Made by a program: the position numbers and the translations under genes. The notes below the pieces were generated by a model. That model was not told where the DNA came from. It did no database searches and saw nothing but the letters and a program-made list of their open reading frames with translations. This document shows positions 42,901 through 54,817 of a stretch of 64,000 nucleotides of DNA, in pieces. Position 1 is the first letter of the stretch. Each line of letters starts with the position of its first letter. Location of the stretch: contig JAZBRS010000049.1 of NCBI GenBank assembly GCA_037176725.1, positions 39,796,001-39,860,000 of the forward strand, read 5' to 3'. The stretch comes from Posidonia oceanica. Its lineage: Eukaryota; Streptophyta; Magnoliopsida; Alismatales; Posidoniaceae.

Positions 42901-45357
42901 ATGTTCATGAAAAAACTTGAACATGTGGATTACTGATAGGCTCCTGAACTAGTTATTCATGCATGTCATTCTTCTTGAGTTTGTGTAATTACCTCCTTAG
43001 TATTGTTCATCAGAACAAAAAATGGTAAATATATCTGACTCTCACAAGTAGGAGCGACATTGGTATCCTCAGAATCCTGATAAAGAACAATGTTTTGCTG
43101 AGACTCTTCATAAACATAATCCCTAAGGATACTCCCATTAATACAACCATCCTCTGAGAAAATCATGATATCAATTTCAACTATTCTTGTGTTATGTGTC
43201 AAATAGTCAAACTTGTAGCCTCTCAACCTTTATGGATAATTAATGAAGTATCCAATGATTATTCTTGAATCCAGAGACTTCCCTTGTGTGATATAGATTT
43301 TAATTTCAACTGGACATCCCAAATGTGCATGTAACCTAAAGAGAGTTGTTTGCCTATAACTCATAGGGAGTTTTTCCTATAGATTTGGCAAGAACCGTGT
43401 ACACCTTGGTTGTCTTTAAAGCTTCACTCCACATTGAGACTAGTAAAGTCAAGTAGCTCATCATAGCTCTGACCATTTCCTTAAGCATTCTGTTGTCTTT
43501 CAGCAACCCCATTCATATTGAGTTAACCTGGCATTGTGTACTAAGGTATTATGTTATTTTCTTTGAGAAATTGCGCAAATGGTCCCAACATCTGTCCCAT
43601 CTCAGTGTGTTTTCCATAATACTCACCACTTCTATCAGATCTAACTGACTTGATAGGTTTTCCTAATTGTTTCTTTACCTCTAATTTGAAATCTTTGAAA
43701 ACTTGAGGACTTCAGTTTTTTCATGAAGAATATAGTTATACATATACGTAGAATAGTCGTCGATAATGGTAACAAAGTATTTCTAACTTGTAAAACATGG
43801 GTCAAAAGGTACACAAATATATGTATGAATCAATCTAAAGTTGCTTGGCATCTTGTGACATGTTTCTTGTATATATTGATTGTTTTTCACTTTATACAAT
43901 TAACACAAGTTTCAAAATTGGAGAAATCTAATGTTTCCAAAAGACTAGCTTTCATCAATCTATCCACCCTTTTTTGGGATATATGTCCCAACCTTCTATG
44001 TCACAAAATACCTGAATTATTACTTATCATGTTCCTCTTGTTCATACATACTAGAAATACTGCTGATTCAAAAGTAGAAGAGACATTCAATTTAAATAAT
44101 CCATTAATAAAAGTTGTACCAATGGGAATATTTCTCTCATTTAAAAACAATCCTCAAGCATTAAATAAAGTGCTATAGTTGTCTTTAACTAACTTCACTA
44201 CGGATATTAAGTTTCTTTGAAAATATTGAATATAAAATGGTCTCTTAAAATTAGTAGTTCTTCAGACTTTACAAAGTCTCCCACTGACTTTATATGCAAA
44301 CGCATTTGGTTTTCTGAGATCACAAACCTTTCGCACTCAGTTGGAACCCGTCTTATCAGAAATCCCTGTAAAGTTGTTGAAATATACACAGTGGCACGTG
44401 AATCAATCTGCCAGTTGAAACTAGGAACAATGGCTAGATTTGATTCATAACTTGCAATATATACAATATTACCTGAATTATTCTTCTCAAGAAATTTCTT
44501 ATAGTTCACGCAATTATTCTTCAAATGTCCAGATTTCTTGCAAAAATAATACCTAACCTTAGTGATGGACTTGCCAGCTACCCTAACCTTGTGCTTTTTC
44601 TCATATTTCTTCTAAACTTTCTTTCCCTTAGATGTCTGGCTCCATAATCCATGAGTAGCCATATTTGAAGAGTGACTCACGGTTTTCATTTTGCTACTAG
44701 CATGCCTTTCTTTTTCCTGAACACACTTGGTTATAAGTTTATAAATAAACCATTCATCCTTATATGTGTTGTAGGAAACCTTAAAACGGTCATACTCAAT
44801 TGGTAATGTTTGTACGATGAAATGAACCAAGAAAGAATCTATAATGGTAATCTTGAGAACATTCGATTTTTTTGCAATGTCATGCATACTCATGTCGTAT
44901 TCCTTTTTTTGTATAGCGTATGGAAGTCAACCTTTGAATCAGGGTGTTTGCCTTAGCTTTATCAGATAACAAACTGTTGCTCAATCGTATCTAAATAAAT
45001 TATAGCCAGACTTTCAGAAGTCACAAGACTCCTAATATCTCTAGGCACATGTTGTAGCATATACGAAAGAAACAATCTATTGGATCTTTTCCATTTTTCA
45101 TATTGAACTTTTGCATCCACATTGCTTTCTTCTGTAGGTACTGCAAGAACAACATCCACTCAAAAGTGATGGTCAAAATCCAACAAGCCCAAATGAAACA
45201 GTAAGGCTTCCTTCCACTCTAAGAAATTCATATCGTTCAACAATGGTACTTGAACCAGATTTGTGTCAAAAGCTGCAAAGTAATTACTCACATAAGAAAA
45301 CTTTATATAAACATGTAATAAAAAAATACACATGTTTAAAATTAACAATAGCATCAT
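39952..45357 (-). pseudogene. gag-pol: Ty1/copia gag-pol, heavily decayed, split by a solo LTR
   Basis: Read on the minus strand. Gag starts near 45,340 (MNFLEWKEALLFHLGLLDFD, MLQHVPRDIRSLV) with a zinc knuckle at about 44,545-44,500 (FCKKSGHLKNNC) whose first Cys reads Tyr. Protease is near 44,420 (WQIDSRATVYIS; the family has DSGA). Integrase remnants follow (AKSIGKTPYEL, ending RGYKFDYLTHNTRIVE). Reverse transcriptase (ARLVAKGFTQRENIDYY) is broken at 42,484 by a solo LTR and resumes at 41,216 (YGLKQTSKQWY, FVDDILLAS). RNase H runs to 39,952. Many stops and frameshifts show it is old. It belongs to a different copia lineage from the Sirevirus-like element (FVDDILLAS, not YVDDIIFGS). Confidence 0.85.
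41217..42484 (-). mobile_element. Solo LTR inside copia reverse transcriptase
   Basis: A 1,268-bp insertion starting TGATGTGAATTT and ending GTGCTCATCG, flanked by the five-base duplication GCTAC (41,212-41,216 and 42,485-42,489). Reverse-transcriptase coding is collinear on both sides. A TATA-like TCTATAAAAG on the minus strand (about 41,983-41,992) suggests minus orientation. The last base departs from the canonical CA. No internal region, so I read it as a solo LTR. Confidence 0.65.
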
Positions 45358-46727
45358 TATAATTCTATGTTAACAGGTGAAATAATATGTCAATAGTTAA
45401 GCATCATGAAACTAATCTTGTTTGCATACATATCTATGTCACATGGTATCGTTGGATACCTAAATTTTCATATTAAGTAAACAAACAAAAAATATTTTGC
45501 CTATTTAGATATAAGCATAACAGTCCACATTGGTGGAAATCTGTTAATCTAATTTATCTAAATGCAATTTGAAACACCATTCTTATTAGGTTTAATTTTT
45601 TCAAGAAAAATTAATCTAAACTTAATGTAATTAAAACAATTGACTCTTCGTACTTGGTATCACATTGATGAGAATTCAAGTTGTCCAAATCAAATGCTCA
45701 TTTACATGGTGTTCCTTAATTCTTTGATTAAATTGGACTAATTTTGTAAGAAATTACTTTAATCATGATAAATCAACTTTATAACATGTTAGAATTAATA
45801 AAACATGTTCCTTAATAGCATAGAGAACAAAACTTAAAACTGTCACATATAGGTCTAATTTGTCCTTAAATGTAATTTGCATCATAATAATTAATCTTTC
45901 AACATAACAATTAGCCAAAATTACATGGACAAGATAATATTTTAGATTATTAAATCCCAAAATTTCAACCTTAATAATTCTAAAACATGCTTTGAAAAAA
46001 TATATCATCATCAAAGCACAATATCAAGGACCAAAAAGCAATTAAAATAAACACCAATAGTTTATTCTAATTTATACATAAACTAGATTCTACAATAAAT
46101 AAACACTAATGTGCAAAATCACATACTTTTAGGGATTTAAACACAAAATTTAAATTATACAGAAATTTCATTAATTACACAAAACTTATAAGTAATAAAC
46201 AAAAAATATAGGGGTGGACAAGCAATTTAATTAATAAATCAATATTACTATATTATTATTATTATTGTGTCAGGTAAACGGATCTGCCTACCCGACAAAG
46301 GGTAAGAAACCCTAATGGGTTCCATGCCATGGGAGAGGGTGATGTTGCCATCACGACCGTTGCGTCGCCAACAACTACAAACCGCAACGTGGCCTAGACG
46401 AGACTGCTGCCACTTTCTGCGACATTGCAATGCTGTGTGGCGGTTGTTGTGGCCGCTGTTCGGGGCACTATGCCAACACCTGATGGTATCGTGGGGCCGT
46501 TGTCGCTCGTTGGAGCCGACATGGTCATAAAACTCTATGCTAGCCAACGAGAGCACGACGTTGTCATCAGATCTGGTGACCATCTAACCCTAACTTCTAA
46601 GGATTTCATCATTGTGCATGAGCATAATTAAAAATTGCCTCAAAATGCATACAAAATAATACTGTATCGATGAAATCTTCATGAAAACCCAAATCGACAA
46701 ATAATATTGATACAATGACAAAAGCAT
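45358..46727 (-). other. 5' leader of the copia element
   Basis: Noncoding, AT-rich, except for a GC-rich island at 46,262-46,625 that stays open in more than one frame but shows no domain. It lies between primer site and gag as expected for a leader, but 1.4 kb is long for copia and may include insertions. Confidence 0.45.
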
Positions 46728-46740
46728 GGTTCTAATGCCA
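46728..46740 (-). promoter_or_regulatory. Copia primer-binding site
   Basis: Minus strand TGGCATTAGAACC, a diverged form of the initiator-Met tRNA site TGGTATCAGAGCC typical of plant copia elements. Confidence 0.6.
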
Positions 46741-46742
46741 CT

Positions 46743-47058
46743 TGATAGACCTTATGAAACTTATCCATCGTTGCCATGTTGTTATTCTTGATGTAGAAGT
46801 GTTTGATTGATCGCTATAACAACCACCTCTGCTCCTATAGAAGGAATCTATTGTGTGTAACAAGAGCCGGTAAAGTTTCTTGTGTAGTTGTTATGTTGAA
46901 ATCCTAAATATGAGATATGTTTATATAATACACTTTATAGTTGTATTATAATTAATATCCGTCAAGTACCACTTAACTTAATATAGTCTCGCAATTGAAC
47001 TAGCTCATTAGGTTAGTTAAGTCATAATAGATTGGAAATTAGAACTTTGAGTCCAACA
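46743..47058 (-). mobile_element. Copia 5' LTR, about 316 bp
   Basis: Minus strand begins TGTTGGACTCAAAGTTC at 47,058 and ends CTATCA at 46,743, two bases before the primer site. The matching 3' LTR is not seen at 39.69-39.95 kb, so the 3' end was lost at the junction with the gypsy mosaic. Confidence 0.55.
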
Positions 47059-47862
47059 AACTCCTTAATGACCATAACAATAAGAATATAATAATTAACG
47101 GAGATAGGGCAAGATAATCAAATCACTTATCTCTTGGTTAATATGCTTGTCATGTGGCCTTCAACCTCAATGGCTGTGCCCCACCCTCACCATTATTACT
47201 ACCCACAGGCTTGTCCATTATCATCTCAAACTTAGTGTTACGGGCGGTAATTTTGAATTACAACTCAGGAAAAAGTGCTTTGTCCCCAGCCTATTTTCTT
47301 AATCACTGAATCAGAATCCAATGAATACAAATCACTATAAAAAAAAACCACAGAATATCCTTTGTCAAATGCTGTGGAACAAACTATCCTTGTGTCATCA
47401 TCATTGCGAGCACATGGTATTCAAATACAAAACTAGCCCATGTGGGTAGCTGCTAAACTCTCCCAAACTGTAGATCCTAGTTCTCTGAACTGGCCTGTTC
47501 ATATTCTATAGACACATGTGGATGACAAGTTCATCAGAGTCGAGAGCCAAGTGGGTTTTTGGTTTTGTATTCAAATACAAAACTCGCCCATGTGGGTAAC
47601 TGTTAAACTCCCTCCAATTGTAGATGCCAATTTTCTAAAATTGCGTAACATTTTATAAACATATCTAGAGATGACATGTTCATCAGTGTGGAACGGAGAA
47701 TCCAAGATGGGATTTTATAGTTTCTATAAGAGACATTTAAGAAGGGGAGTCCACACCAGAATCTGCAGATCTCCCGTATTTATTCCTTAATCTCCAGCAT
47801 TCTTTTAACCAGTGAAAAGCTGATTTCAAATAATCTTGATTAAGGCTTTACTGATTCCCACC
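47059..47862. other. Intergenic DNA with a 150-bp tandem duplication
   Basis: No gene seen. TATTCAAATACAAAACT begins copies at 47,418 and 47,568; the two units share CGCCCATGTGGGTAACTG-like, AACTCCC and TTCATCAG blocks at roughly 75-80 percent identity. Confidence 0.65.
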
Positions 47863-47887
47863 CCTCTCTCTCTCTCTCTCTCTCTCC
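47863..47887. repeat. (CT)n microsatellite
   Basis: About 12 CT units next to the left edge of the first hAT-like element. Confidence 0.9.
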
Positions 47888-47909
47888 ACCTTCAACCTTG
47901 AGATTTAGC

Positions 47910-48085
47910 TAGAGGTACACACGATTCAGTCAGAATCGGTTAATTGAATCAAATCGAACTATTTTTTATGATTCGGTTTGATTTAGATTTGTTTAATGAT
48001 TCGGTTAGGTTCTCAAATTTTAAAACCATTCTTAGTAGTTCGGTTCTTAATTTTAGGTATGGTTAACCAAACCGAAAACCGATCC

Positions 48086-48117
<32 letters not shown>

Positions 48118-48856
48118 TACATCTCCATCATTCATTTACCATTGGATTAAATAGATTTAAATCTCTACTATTCATCTACCATTAATTGATAGCATATTTT
48201 CTTAAAATTACTTTTGATAGTGTACTATCACAGGGTATTTATTGTTTTTACTTGATTTTGTTTGATTCATCTTCAGTATAATGCATTTGAAAATTGAAAT
48301 AGGTATTCTAAACGGTTGAATGGAGATTGGATTGTTAACCTAGCAATTCGTTATTGGTTTACACCTTTCATTTCATTTCATGCACTAATTGAATGGTTCT
48401 GCACTATCCATTTATATCAGCTGATTTACATTTATTTATGTAAATGAATGGCATTCGTGACAAACTAGATTATAAGTTTATAACATACTAGATTATAATG
48501 ACATTATTGACCATCGTGGACTAATTATAAACCGAGATAATCTTGGTTGGATTATAGGTTTATAAAGTTAGAAGCAACATACAAAATGTTCGACTTTCAT
48601 GGTTATAAATGATAATCTTAGTTGTAACTTTTACTAATTATTTTTTAATAATATTGTTGAATTATGTTTTGATAGATGTTTACATTAAAAACCAAGAACT
48701 GAACCGAACCGATTAACTTTTGAATGGTTCAGTTCGACTCGGTTCTAAGTACATACATGGTTTAGTTCGATTTCAATACAATCAAAACCGCTAAATACGG
48801 TTTGGTTCATAGTTCTTGTCAAAATCGAATCGAATCAAATCATATGCACTCCTAGG
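47910..48856. mobile_element. hAT-like non-autonomous transposon 1
   Basis: The ends are rough inverted repeats rich in CGGTT/AACCG: AGAGGTACACACGATT at left, and the complement of ATCATATGCACTCCTAGG at right. TTTAGC flanks both sides (47,904-47,909 and 48,857-48,862). No coding. It includes a (TA)n run at about 48,088-48,113. Confidence 0.5.
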
Positions 48857-48921
48857 TTTAGCAGCACAGTCTGCTACCTTTGTAGAATAACTCCACGAGC
48901 TCTCATCGAACAACTCTACTA

Positions 48922-49804
48922 AGGGTACACATTATTCAGTTCAAACTGACGAATCAAACTCAACTAATCAATTTTTGGTGGTTTGGTTCGATTCGTGAGT
49001 ATGTTGCGGTTCAGCTCAATCTGCAACACTGTCAAATCAACATATTCAGTTCTATTCATTGTTTACGATCTAAGTTGACCTAATCTAATCGAATCAATGG
49101 AATATAAGTATATTTTAATTTATATCTATATGTATGTATGTATGTGTATATATATATATATATATATATACTATAATGATATCAATCGTTGAATAAAAAA
49201 CTGGTTTGATCTTAACCTTACTTTCTTTACACAATAAAAGTGAAACTTAGTTTTTACTCATCTCTTTCATAGAGCCTTCTCATCTGTCACCTACTCATCC
49301 CTTCCTCCTCTTCCTAGCCTTCTCCTCCTCTTTATCTTAGTCACACAACCTACATTTCTCCCACCATGAGAAGAAGGTCCAGCGTTGTCTCCTCCGTGGC
49401 TCTACCTGAGAAGAAGGCTCCACGACTCCACCATGAGAAGAAGGATCGGCTCTTTCGTGACTCCATACGTGAGCAACATCTCTTCCATTGCTCCATTGAT
49501 AGAAGAAGGATCATCGTGAGCATCATCTCCGTGACTTCCATAGCAATTACATCTTACGAAATCACTTAAAAATTGAAATGTTTGATTTCTTATCTATCGA
49601 ATATATTAATTTTATTACAAGTATTTTGACCAAACTGAGATAACGGTAGTAGAGGTAATTTAAATTATTTATTTGTTCAATAAAATTGGTCACGAGAATC
49701 TATTAAAATAAGTTTTACAAATGATTTGATTTGAATATTTTATAAATTAATAATTATAATTCGTAATTTGACCTCAAATCGAATCTAATCGTATGTACCG
49801 TCAT
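48922..49804. mobile_element. hAT-like non-autonomous transposon 2
   Basis: Flanked by an eight-base duplication with one mismatch, CTCTACTA (48,914-48,921) and CTCTACCA (49,805-49,812), the length typical of hAT. Ends: AGGGTACACATTATTCAG, and right end complement ATGACGGTACATACGATTAG. The interior includes (TA)n at about 49,148-49,170 and a 67-codon open frame with two CCACCATGAGAAGAAGG copies (near 49,363 and 49,427) and no known domain. Confidence 0.55.
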
Positions 49805-49928
49805 CTCTACCAGTCTACTGGCCCAAACAAACTGTTATCGCGGGTGAGGAGACCGGAATACATGGGTGAGAGGGCAAAAGTAGCATGGTGATGATTCGCT
49901 TAGCATCACCGAAATATGAAAAAACTAA

Positions 49929-49978
49929 CACGTGTCCATGCGACTTGACGGTCCGCCAGCGCGCACCCATCGCACGTG
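49929..49978 (+). promoter_or_regulatory. Two G-box/ABRE-type CACGTG sites upstream of HIPP
   Basis: ACACGTGTCC with CACGTG at 49,929-49,934, and GCACGTGCC with CACGTG at 49,973-49,978, about 400 and 355 bp before the ATG. CACGTG with these flanks is the binding core for bZIP and bHLH factors, and ACACGTGTC is a classic ABA-response element. Function here is inferred. Confidence 0.45.
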
Positions 49979-50330
49979 CCTCGCGCTCCATGGGACGCGT
50001 CACCGTGACGGGCCCTACACACGAGAGACGGCCAGAGAGTAGTAGAAGAAGAAGAAGAGAGTCCTGGCGGTAGTGGCACCTGAGATAGAATAGGTTGATA
50101 GGCCTCCACCTCTATTCTCTCTACCATTTCTCATCTTTGCAAACAAGAAAAAGAATAACCAACCACCATTTCTCCCTCACACCAACAACACAACACTTCT
50201 CTGCTATCCTGGTCTAGCTCCATTGGGGTTGTGATTTCTGTTGTTCTCATTACACATCTTACTCTGTTTCTCTCCAATAAAGGAGACATCTTGAACAACA
50301 CCATTGACAGCTCTGCTCTTTTTTTGATCC

Positions 50331-51880
50331 ATGGGGGAGGTGTGTGATTTGTCTTCATGTTTTTCCTTTTGTAACGAGGTTTTCCCCATTTGGGTACTTG
50401 TTATTTGTGCCTTGTGGCGGTTATGAGGGGAAGATTTTGATTTGCTCTATTTTTAATGTTGTTGTTTTGGGCAGGAGGAGAAGAAGCCGGAGGAGAAGAA
50501 GGTGGAGGCGGAGCAGAAGGCGGTGGGGAAGAAGGAAGAAGCGGCGCCGGAGAAGGAAGAGAAGAAGGAGGAGGAGAAGAAGGATGCTGGTGGAAGAGGT
50601 GATGGTGGGGAGAAGAAAGTAGAGGATGGTGGTGGAGATGGTGGGGAGAAGAAGGATGCTCCGCCGCCACCGCCGCCGGAGGAGATCATCATGCGCGTTT
50701 ACATGCATTGCGAGGGCTGCGCTCGGAAGGTCCAGAGATCTCTCAAAGGATTCGAAGGTTCTTTTTCATTTCCCTCCAATTTCTTCTAATTTTCCTGTAT
50801 TTTGGTTGCTTTTCTCTACTCTTCTTTTCTTTTATGTTGTTGTTTCTGATCGGAATTTGATGGTGGGAAGTGCAGGAGTGGAGGATTTGATGACGGACTG
50901 CCGGACGCACACGGTGGTGGTGAAGGGGAAAGTGGCAGCGGCGGATCCACTGAAGGTGGTGGAGAGGGTGCAGAAGAAAACAGGAAGGAAAGTGGAGCTT
51001 GTAACTCCCATCCCTCCAAAACCAGAGAAGAAGGAGAAGAAGGAAGAAGAAAAACCCAAACCAGAAGAGAAAAAGGAAGAGGTACGTTTGTTTGTGGCAA
51101 TTCCTATTGTTGCTTTTTCTTATCAAATCGATGTTTAGCTCTTGACGGTTTCTTCGGTGCTTCATTGACTATTGCAGCCACAGGTGATAGCAGTGATTCT
51201 CAAAGTCCACATGCATTGCGAAGCTTGCTCCCTCGAGATCAAGAAACGAATCCTCAAGATGAAAGGTGCCGACTTTTCACCTCTTCCACTTTTGGGTCCT
51301 TCTCAATTCACTCCCACCCATACTTCCAATGCCAATAAACGATATTTTTCGTTTTTAAAAAATTTTACTACTTTTGAAACCAGTTGTGGTGGGGTGGTAA
51401 AATATTACAGGAGTCCAATCCGTGGATCCAGAGCTGAAAGCCTCACAAGTGACAGTGAAGGGCGTGTTCGACCCACCGAAGCTGGTGGAGTACGTCTACA
51501 AGCGCACCGGCAAGCACGCCGTCATCGTCAAGGTCGACCCGGAGAAGAAGCCGGAGGAGAAGCCCAAGGACGACGTGGGGAAGGACGAGAAGAAAGTGGG
51601 GGGCGGTGGCGACGAGAAGAAAGGAGGCGGCGAGGGCGGGGAGAAGGATAAGAAGGAAGGCGACGAGAAGGGCAAGGACGGCGACGGCGGTGGTGGAGAT
51701 GGTGGGGAGAAGGAAGGGAAGGAGGTTATCTCCGACGAGGCAATGGCGGCAGCCGCGGCGAAGATAGTGGAGCTGAAGAGGAACGAATTCTACTACTACT
51801 ACCCGAGACACGCCGTCGAATACGCCTACCCGCCGCAGATCTTCAGCGACGAGAATCCCAACGCCTGCAGCGTAATGTAA
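50331..51880 (+). CDS. HIPP7: Heavy-metal-associated isoprenylated plant protein (HIPP), two HMA domains
   Basis: Five coding exons with GT-AG introns: 50,331-50,339, 50,475-50,757, 50,876-51,081, 51,178-51,265 and 51,411-51,880, giving 351 residues. The first exon codes only Met-Gly-Glu. A Lys/Glu-rich stretch (4-70) leads to HMA domain 1 (about 72-140, MHCEGC, Cys82 and Cys85), a second charged linker (PKPEEKKEE), HMA domain 2 (about 167-237, MHCEAC, Cys180 and Cys183), and a Gly/Lys/Asp-rich linker. The end is YAYPPQIFSDENPNACSVM, with CaaX motif CSVM for farnesylation at Cys348. HIPPs bind metal ions through the Cys pairs and attach to membranes or enter the nucleus by their lipid tail; roles in metal, drought and pathogen responses are known. 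The end closely resembles Arabidopsis HIPP7 (ATFP3), hence the symbol, though close paralogues cannot be excluded. No stop or frameshift: apparently functional. Confidence 0.93.
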
Positions 51881-52616
51881 AAAAAATGATGCATGAATGA
51901 GTGACAAGGAATATTGCAGAAAGAACCCGGTATTATATTTATATTAGATATTCGGGGGTTTATAAATAAGAACCAAACAAATTATGTACTCTGGGTCTTT
52001 TGTTCGTTCATTCCCCTTCTTCTCCGTCTACTGTATTTTTCCAGTATAGTTAGTGAGAGAAGAGGAGGGATGGATTAAGTTTCTTCAAGTTTTAGCTTTG
52101 GTGGTCTGCATCTGAACACCTGATTTGATCTGATTTGTGATGTTTAATTACTGTCAGTTCTCAGTCGTAAGTGAGTAAATGGTGTTGCAGGTCTTGCCCT
52201 GCATCGGTCTTTGTTCCTTTTTTAATCCTCTGTTATAAGAATCTATGGAGGAACTATCGTCAACCTTTCATCACGAAAAAAGGGTGAATCTATAGAGGAA
52301 GGACTGTAGAATTTTGTCATCCTCTCTGTGGTCTGTACGTACTATCTTTAATGCTCACTTTTGTCGAGGCATCTCTTCTAAATCGTATATTTTCTTGTAA
52401 TTCTATTAAACCACAACTAACTTAAATATTGCATTGATCATTAATTTATTACATCCAAAAAGAAATGGGGAAGTTCATGAGCACAATGGAGATCTGTGGT
52501 CGACCGGCACGTGGAATTTATGATGGTGAGATAAAACGAAACAAGCTGAAATTATTAATGCGCACCAACTTTTGCTAGATGTTTACATCCATAAAATATA
52601 TATTATTACATGTTGG
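51881..52616. other. HIPP 3' flank
   Basis: Presumed 3' UTR and downstream DNA. TATAAATAAGAACC near 51,961 could serve as a near-upstream poly(A) element; no strict AATAAA was seen. No other gene. Confidence 0.4.
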
Positions 52617-52960
52617 TAGGTCAATTAATTTGTTTCCGGGAATGAGGAAACATGGCCGTTCAATTCTCCACTGTCCATGTTCATCTTGTCTCTTTTGTAG
52701 TAGTAAATTTTTTTTTGATAAAATATACCCTTTTAATAAATCTAACAATATTTCTGATATCTCTTCTAAATTTCTCTCAATACATTTTTGTAGGTCAATT
52801 AATTTGTTTCCGGGAATGAGGAAACACGGCCGTTCAATTCTCCACTGTCCATGTTCATCTTGTCTCTTTTGTAGTAGTAATTTTTTTTTTTTTGTCAATA
52901 TATCTTTAATAAATCTAACAATATTTCTGATATCTCTTCTAAATTTCTCTCAATACCCTC
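52617..52960. repeat. 174-bp tandem duplication
   Basis: Two units start TAGGTCAATTAATTTGTTTC at 52,617 and 52,791, over 95 percent identical for the first 85 bp. The period is a multiple of three, so a peptide (GNKLIDL, RIERPCFLIPG on the minus strand) is repeated in frame; the stretch looks exon-like but matches no family I know. Confidence 0.8.
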
Positions 52961-54817
52961 ATTGAATCTAAATTTCTTACTCTTATACCCTTACGGTAAT
53001 CTTTTATCCAATTATGTTGACAATCATTAATAAGAATTTAATCAAGTTCAACTTCAAACACTAAAATTACTAATTTACTCTTAAACAATTTTTACTCACC
53101 TCCTCCTCCAAATGTGGTCCCTATTAAGATTTTAGTGTTTTGCTAAAGACATTAAATTAGAATTTTTGATATTCTAAGATTTATTTCATATTATTTGATA
53201 GGAATTATACCTATTTTTATTATCATGCTAAGCAACTAGGATTTTAAGATATAGTTAAAATACTAAAAATAAAATTGTATTAATTTAAGTCTGACTTAGT
53301 ATTTTATGTAAATTTGTTATAATATTAATTATTATTATGATACATAATTTAAAGATTTATATTAAGTCAAGACCTTTTGTTAGTCTATTTTATGTAGTAT
53401 ATTTACTTTCTTAATTTAGTTGATTCAAATTTCTTGATAAGTATGTTTTTTCTTTTGCTCAATTTTTCTTGATTATGGTAGATTAAGGTTTTTAATCGCA
53501 TATATTCAACTTTAGTCACTTACTAACTGGTTTTATCTATGCTAATGTGTTAGTTTTAATATGTTAATATAAAGATTGAATCTTTTTAGTATTATTATGT
53601 TAATTACGGTTGTATAATTATAATTCAATATATTATTAGTAGCGATCAAGTTGTTATTCTAGTTTCATGTGATTTAATATTAATTTTATGTATTCTTTAG
53701 ATATAATTAATATATGATGTAATTTGGAAGAAAAAAAAAGATAAGGATATTGAAGCAAGATATGGATGGATATTTAGGTGAACTTCATATCACATATTGT
53801 CAATCTAACATGATGTCAATCAAATGCTAACTTAAGGTTTGGAAACAAAGAACTTAACAAGGGAATTAGGAGAAATATGAGAAGTAGAAAGGTATTAGTA
53901 ACATTATCAGGTTTATCACGGAGATTAAGACAAAAACCCTAGAAAAATTTACCACCCGAACAAATAGCAAGAACTTTTGGTACGGACTAAACCATGCTGT
54001 CTCGCAGTTTCCGAAGCAAAAGTTGGCGTTCCAATTACAGGCCTTTTTTTTGGTCATAGTGGAGAGGCGCTTTCGAAAAGCGTCCAGAAAATGTGCACAC
54101 CAACAAACTAGTGTGGTACATGATATGTGTATTAAATATATCCTTTACCCACTTGAAAAATAACTTTAATTGGAAGAAAAGGTGAGATAGCTTTTCATTG
54201 GGAGACGAGCTTAATTTGTAGCACAAGTATAGAGACGGAGGTGGTGGAGATGAGTAAGTTATGCTAGTGTTAGTTGCTGGGACGGTACAGTACAGTGCAC
54301 AAGAAGAAAGGAATTTTTATTTGAGTACGTTTGTGAAGTAGTGTATTTGTTTATATATATTATTAAATAATACTTATTTATTGGTGTGTCTCTCGTGAAA
54401 TAAAACTTTACACTCTAATACTTTCGTTATAATCTTCTTTTACTTAACTTAGGTTAAATATTAAATTTCTAATCTATCTCTTGTTTTTTTAATCTTAACT
54501 CGAAAATCAATCCAATTTACAGCTTAAGTATCTCTTTTTCCCTTTACTTGCCTCTTTTTAGAATATACAAACCCTAATTACCTATAACCATCATCGCAAA
54601 ATGATGTTTTTGTAACAATCCAGCTTCGAGGGAATATTCCGACTCCAATTCGTTAGCTTTCTGTCTGTCTAAATCGATACAAATACCTACTGCGTACTTA
54701 GATCTAATCTTATTCATCAAATATATCCATTATATATATACACACACACAGATACATACATGAATATACAAACTTCAAAATTTACAATAAAATGATCCTA
54801 ATAAATCTAATCATTTA
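52961..54817. other. AT-rich intergenic DNA
   Basis: No gene, RNA or clear mobile element seen on either strand; only short AT-rich open frames. Confidence 0.6.

Noticed and set aside
50344..50622. Alternative HIPP start at ATG 50,358 or reading through intron 1
   Set aside because: That frame gives an Arg-rich sequence unlike any HIPP; the spliced model with GT-AG at 50,340-50,474 restores the family N-terminus.
50401..51165. Long antisense frames over the HIPP gene
   Set aside because: Shadows of GAA/GAG-rich coding DNA on the plus strand; they cross introns and have no domain.
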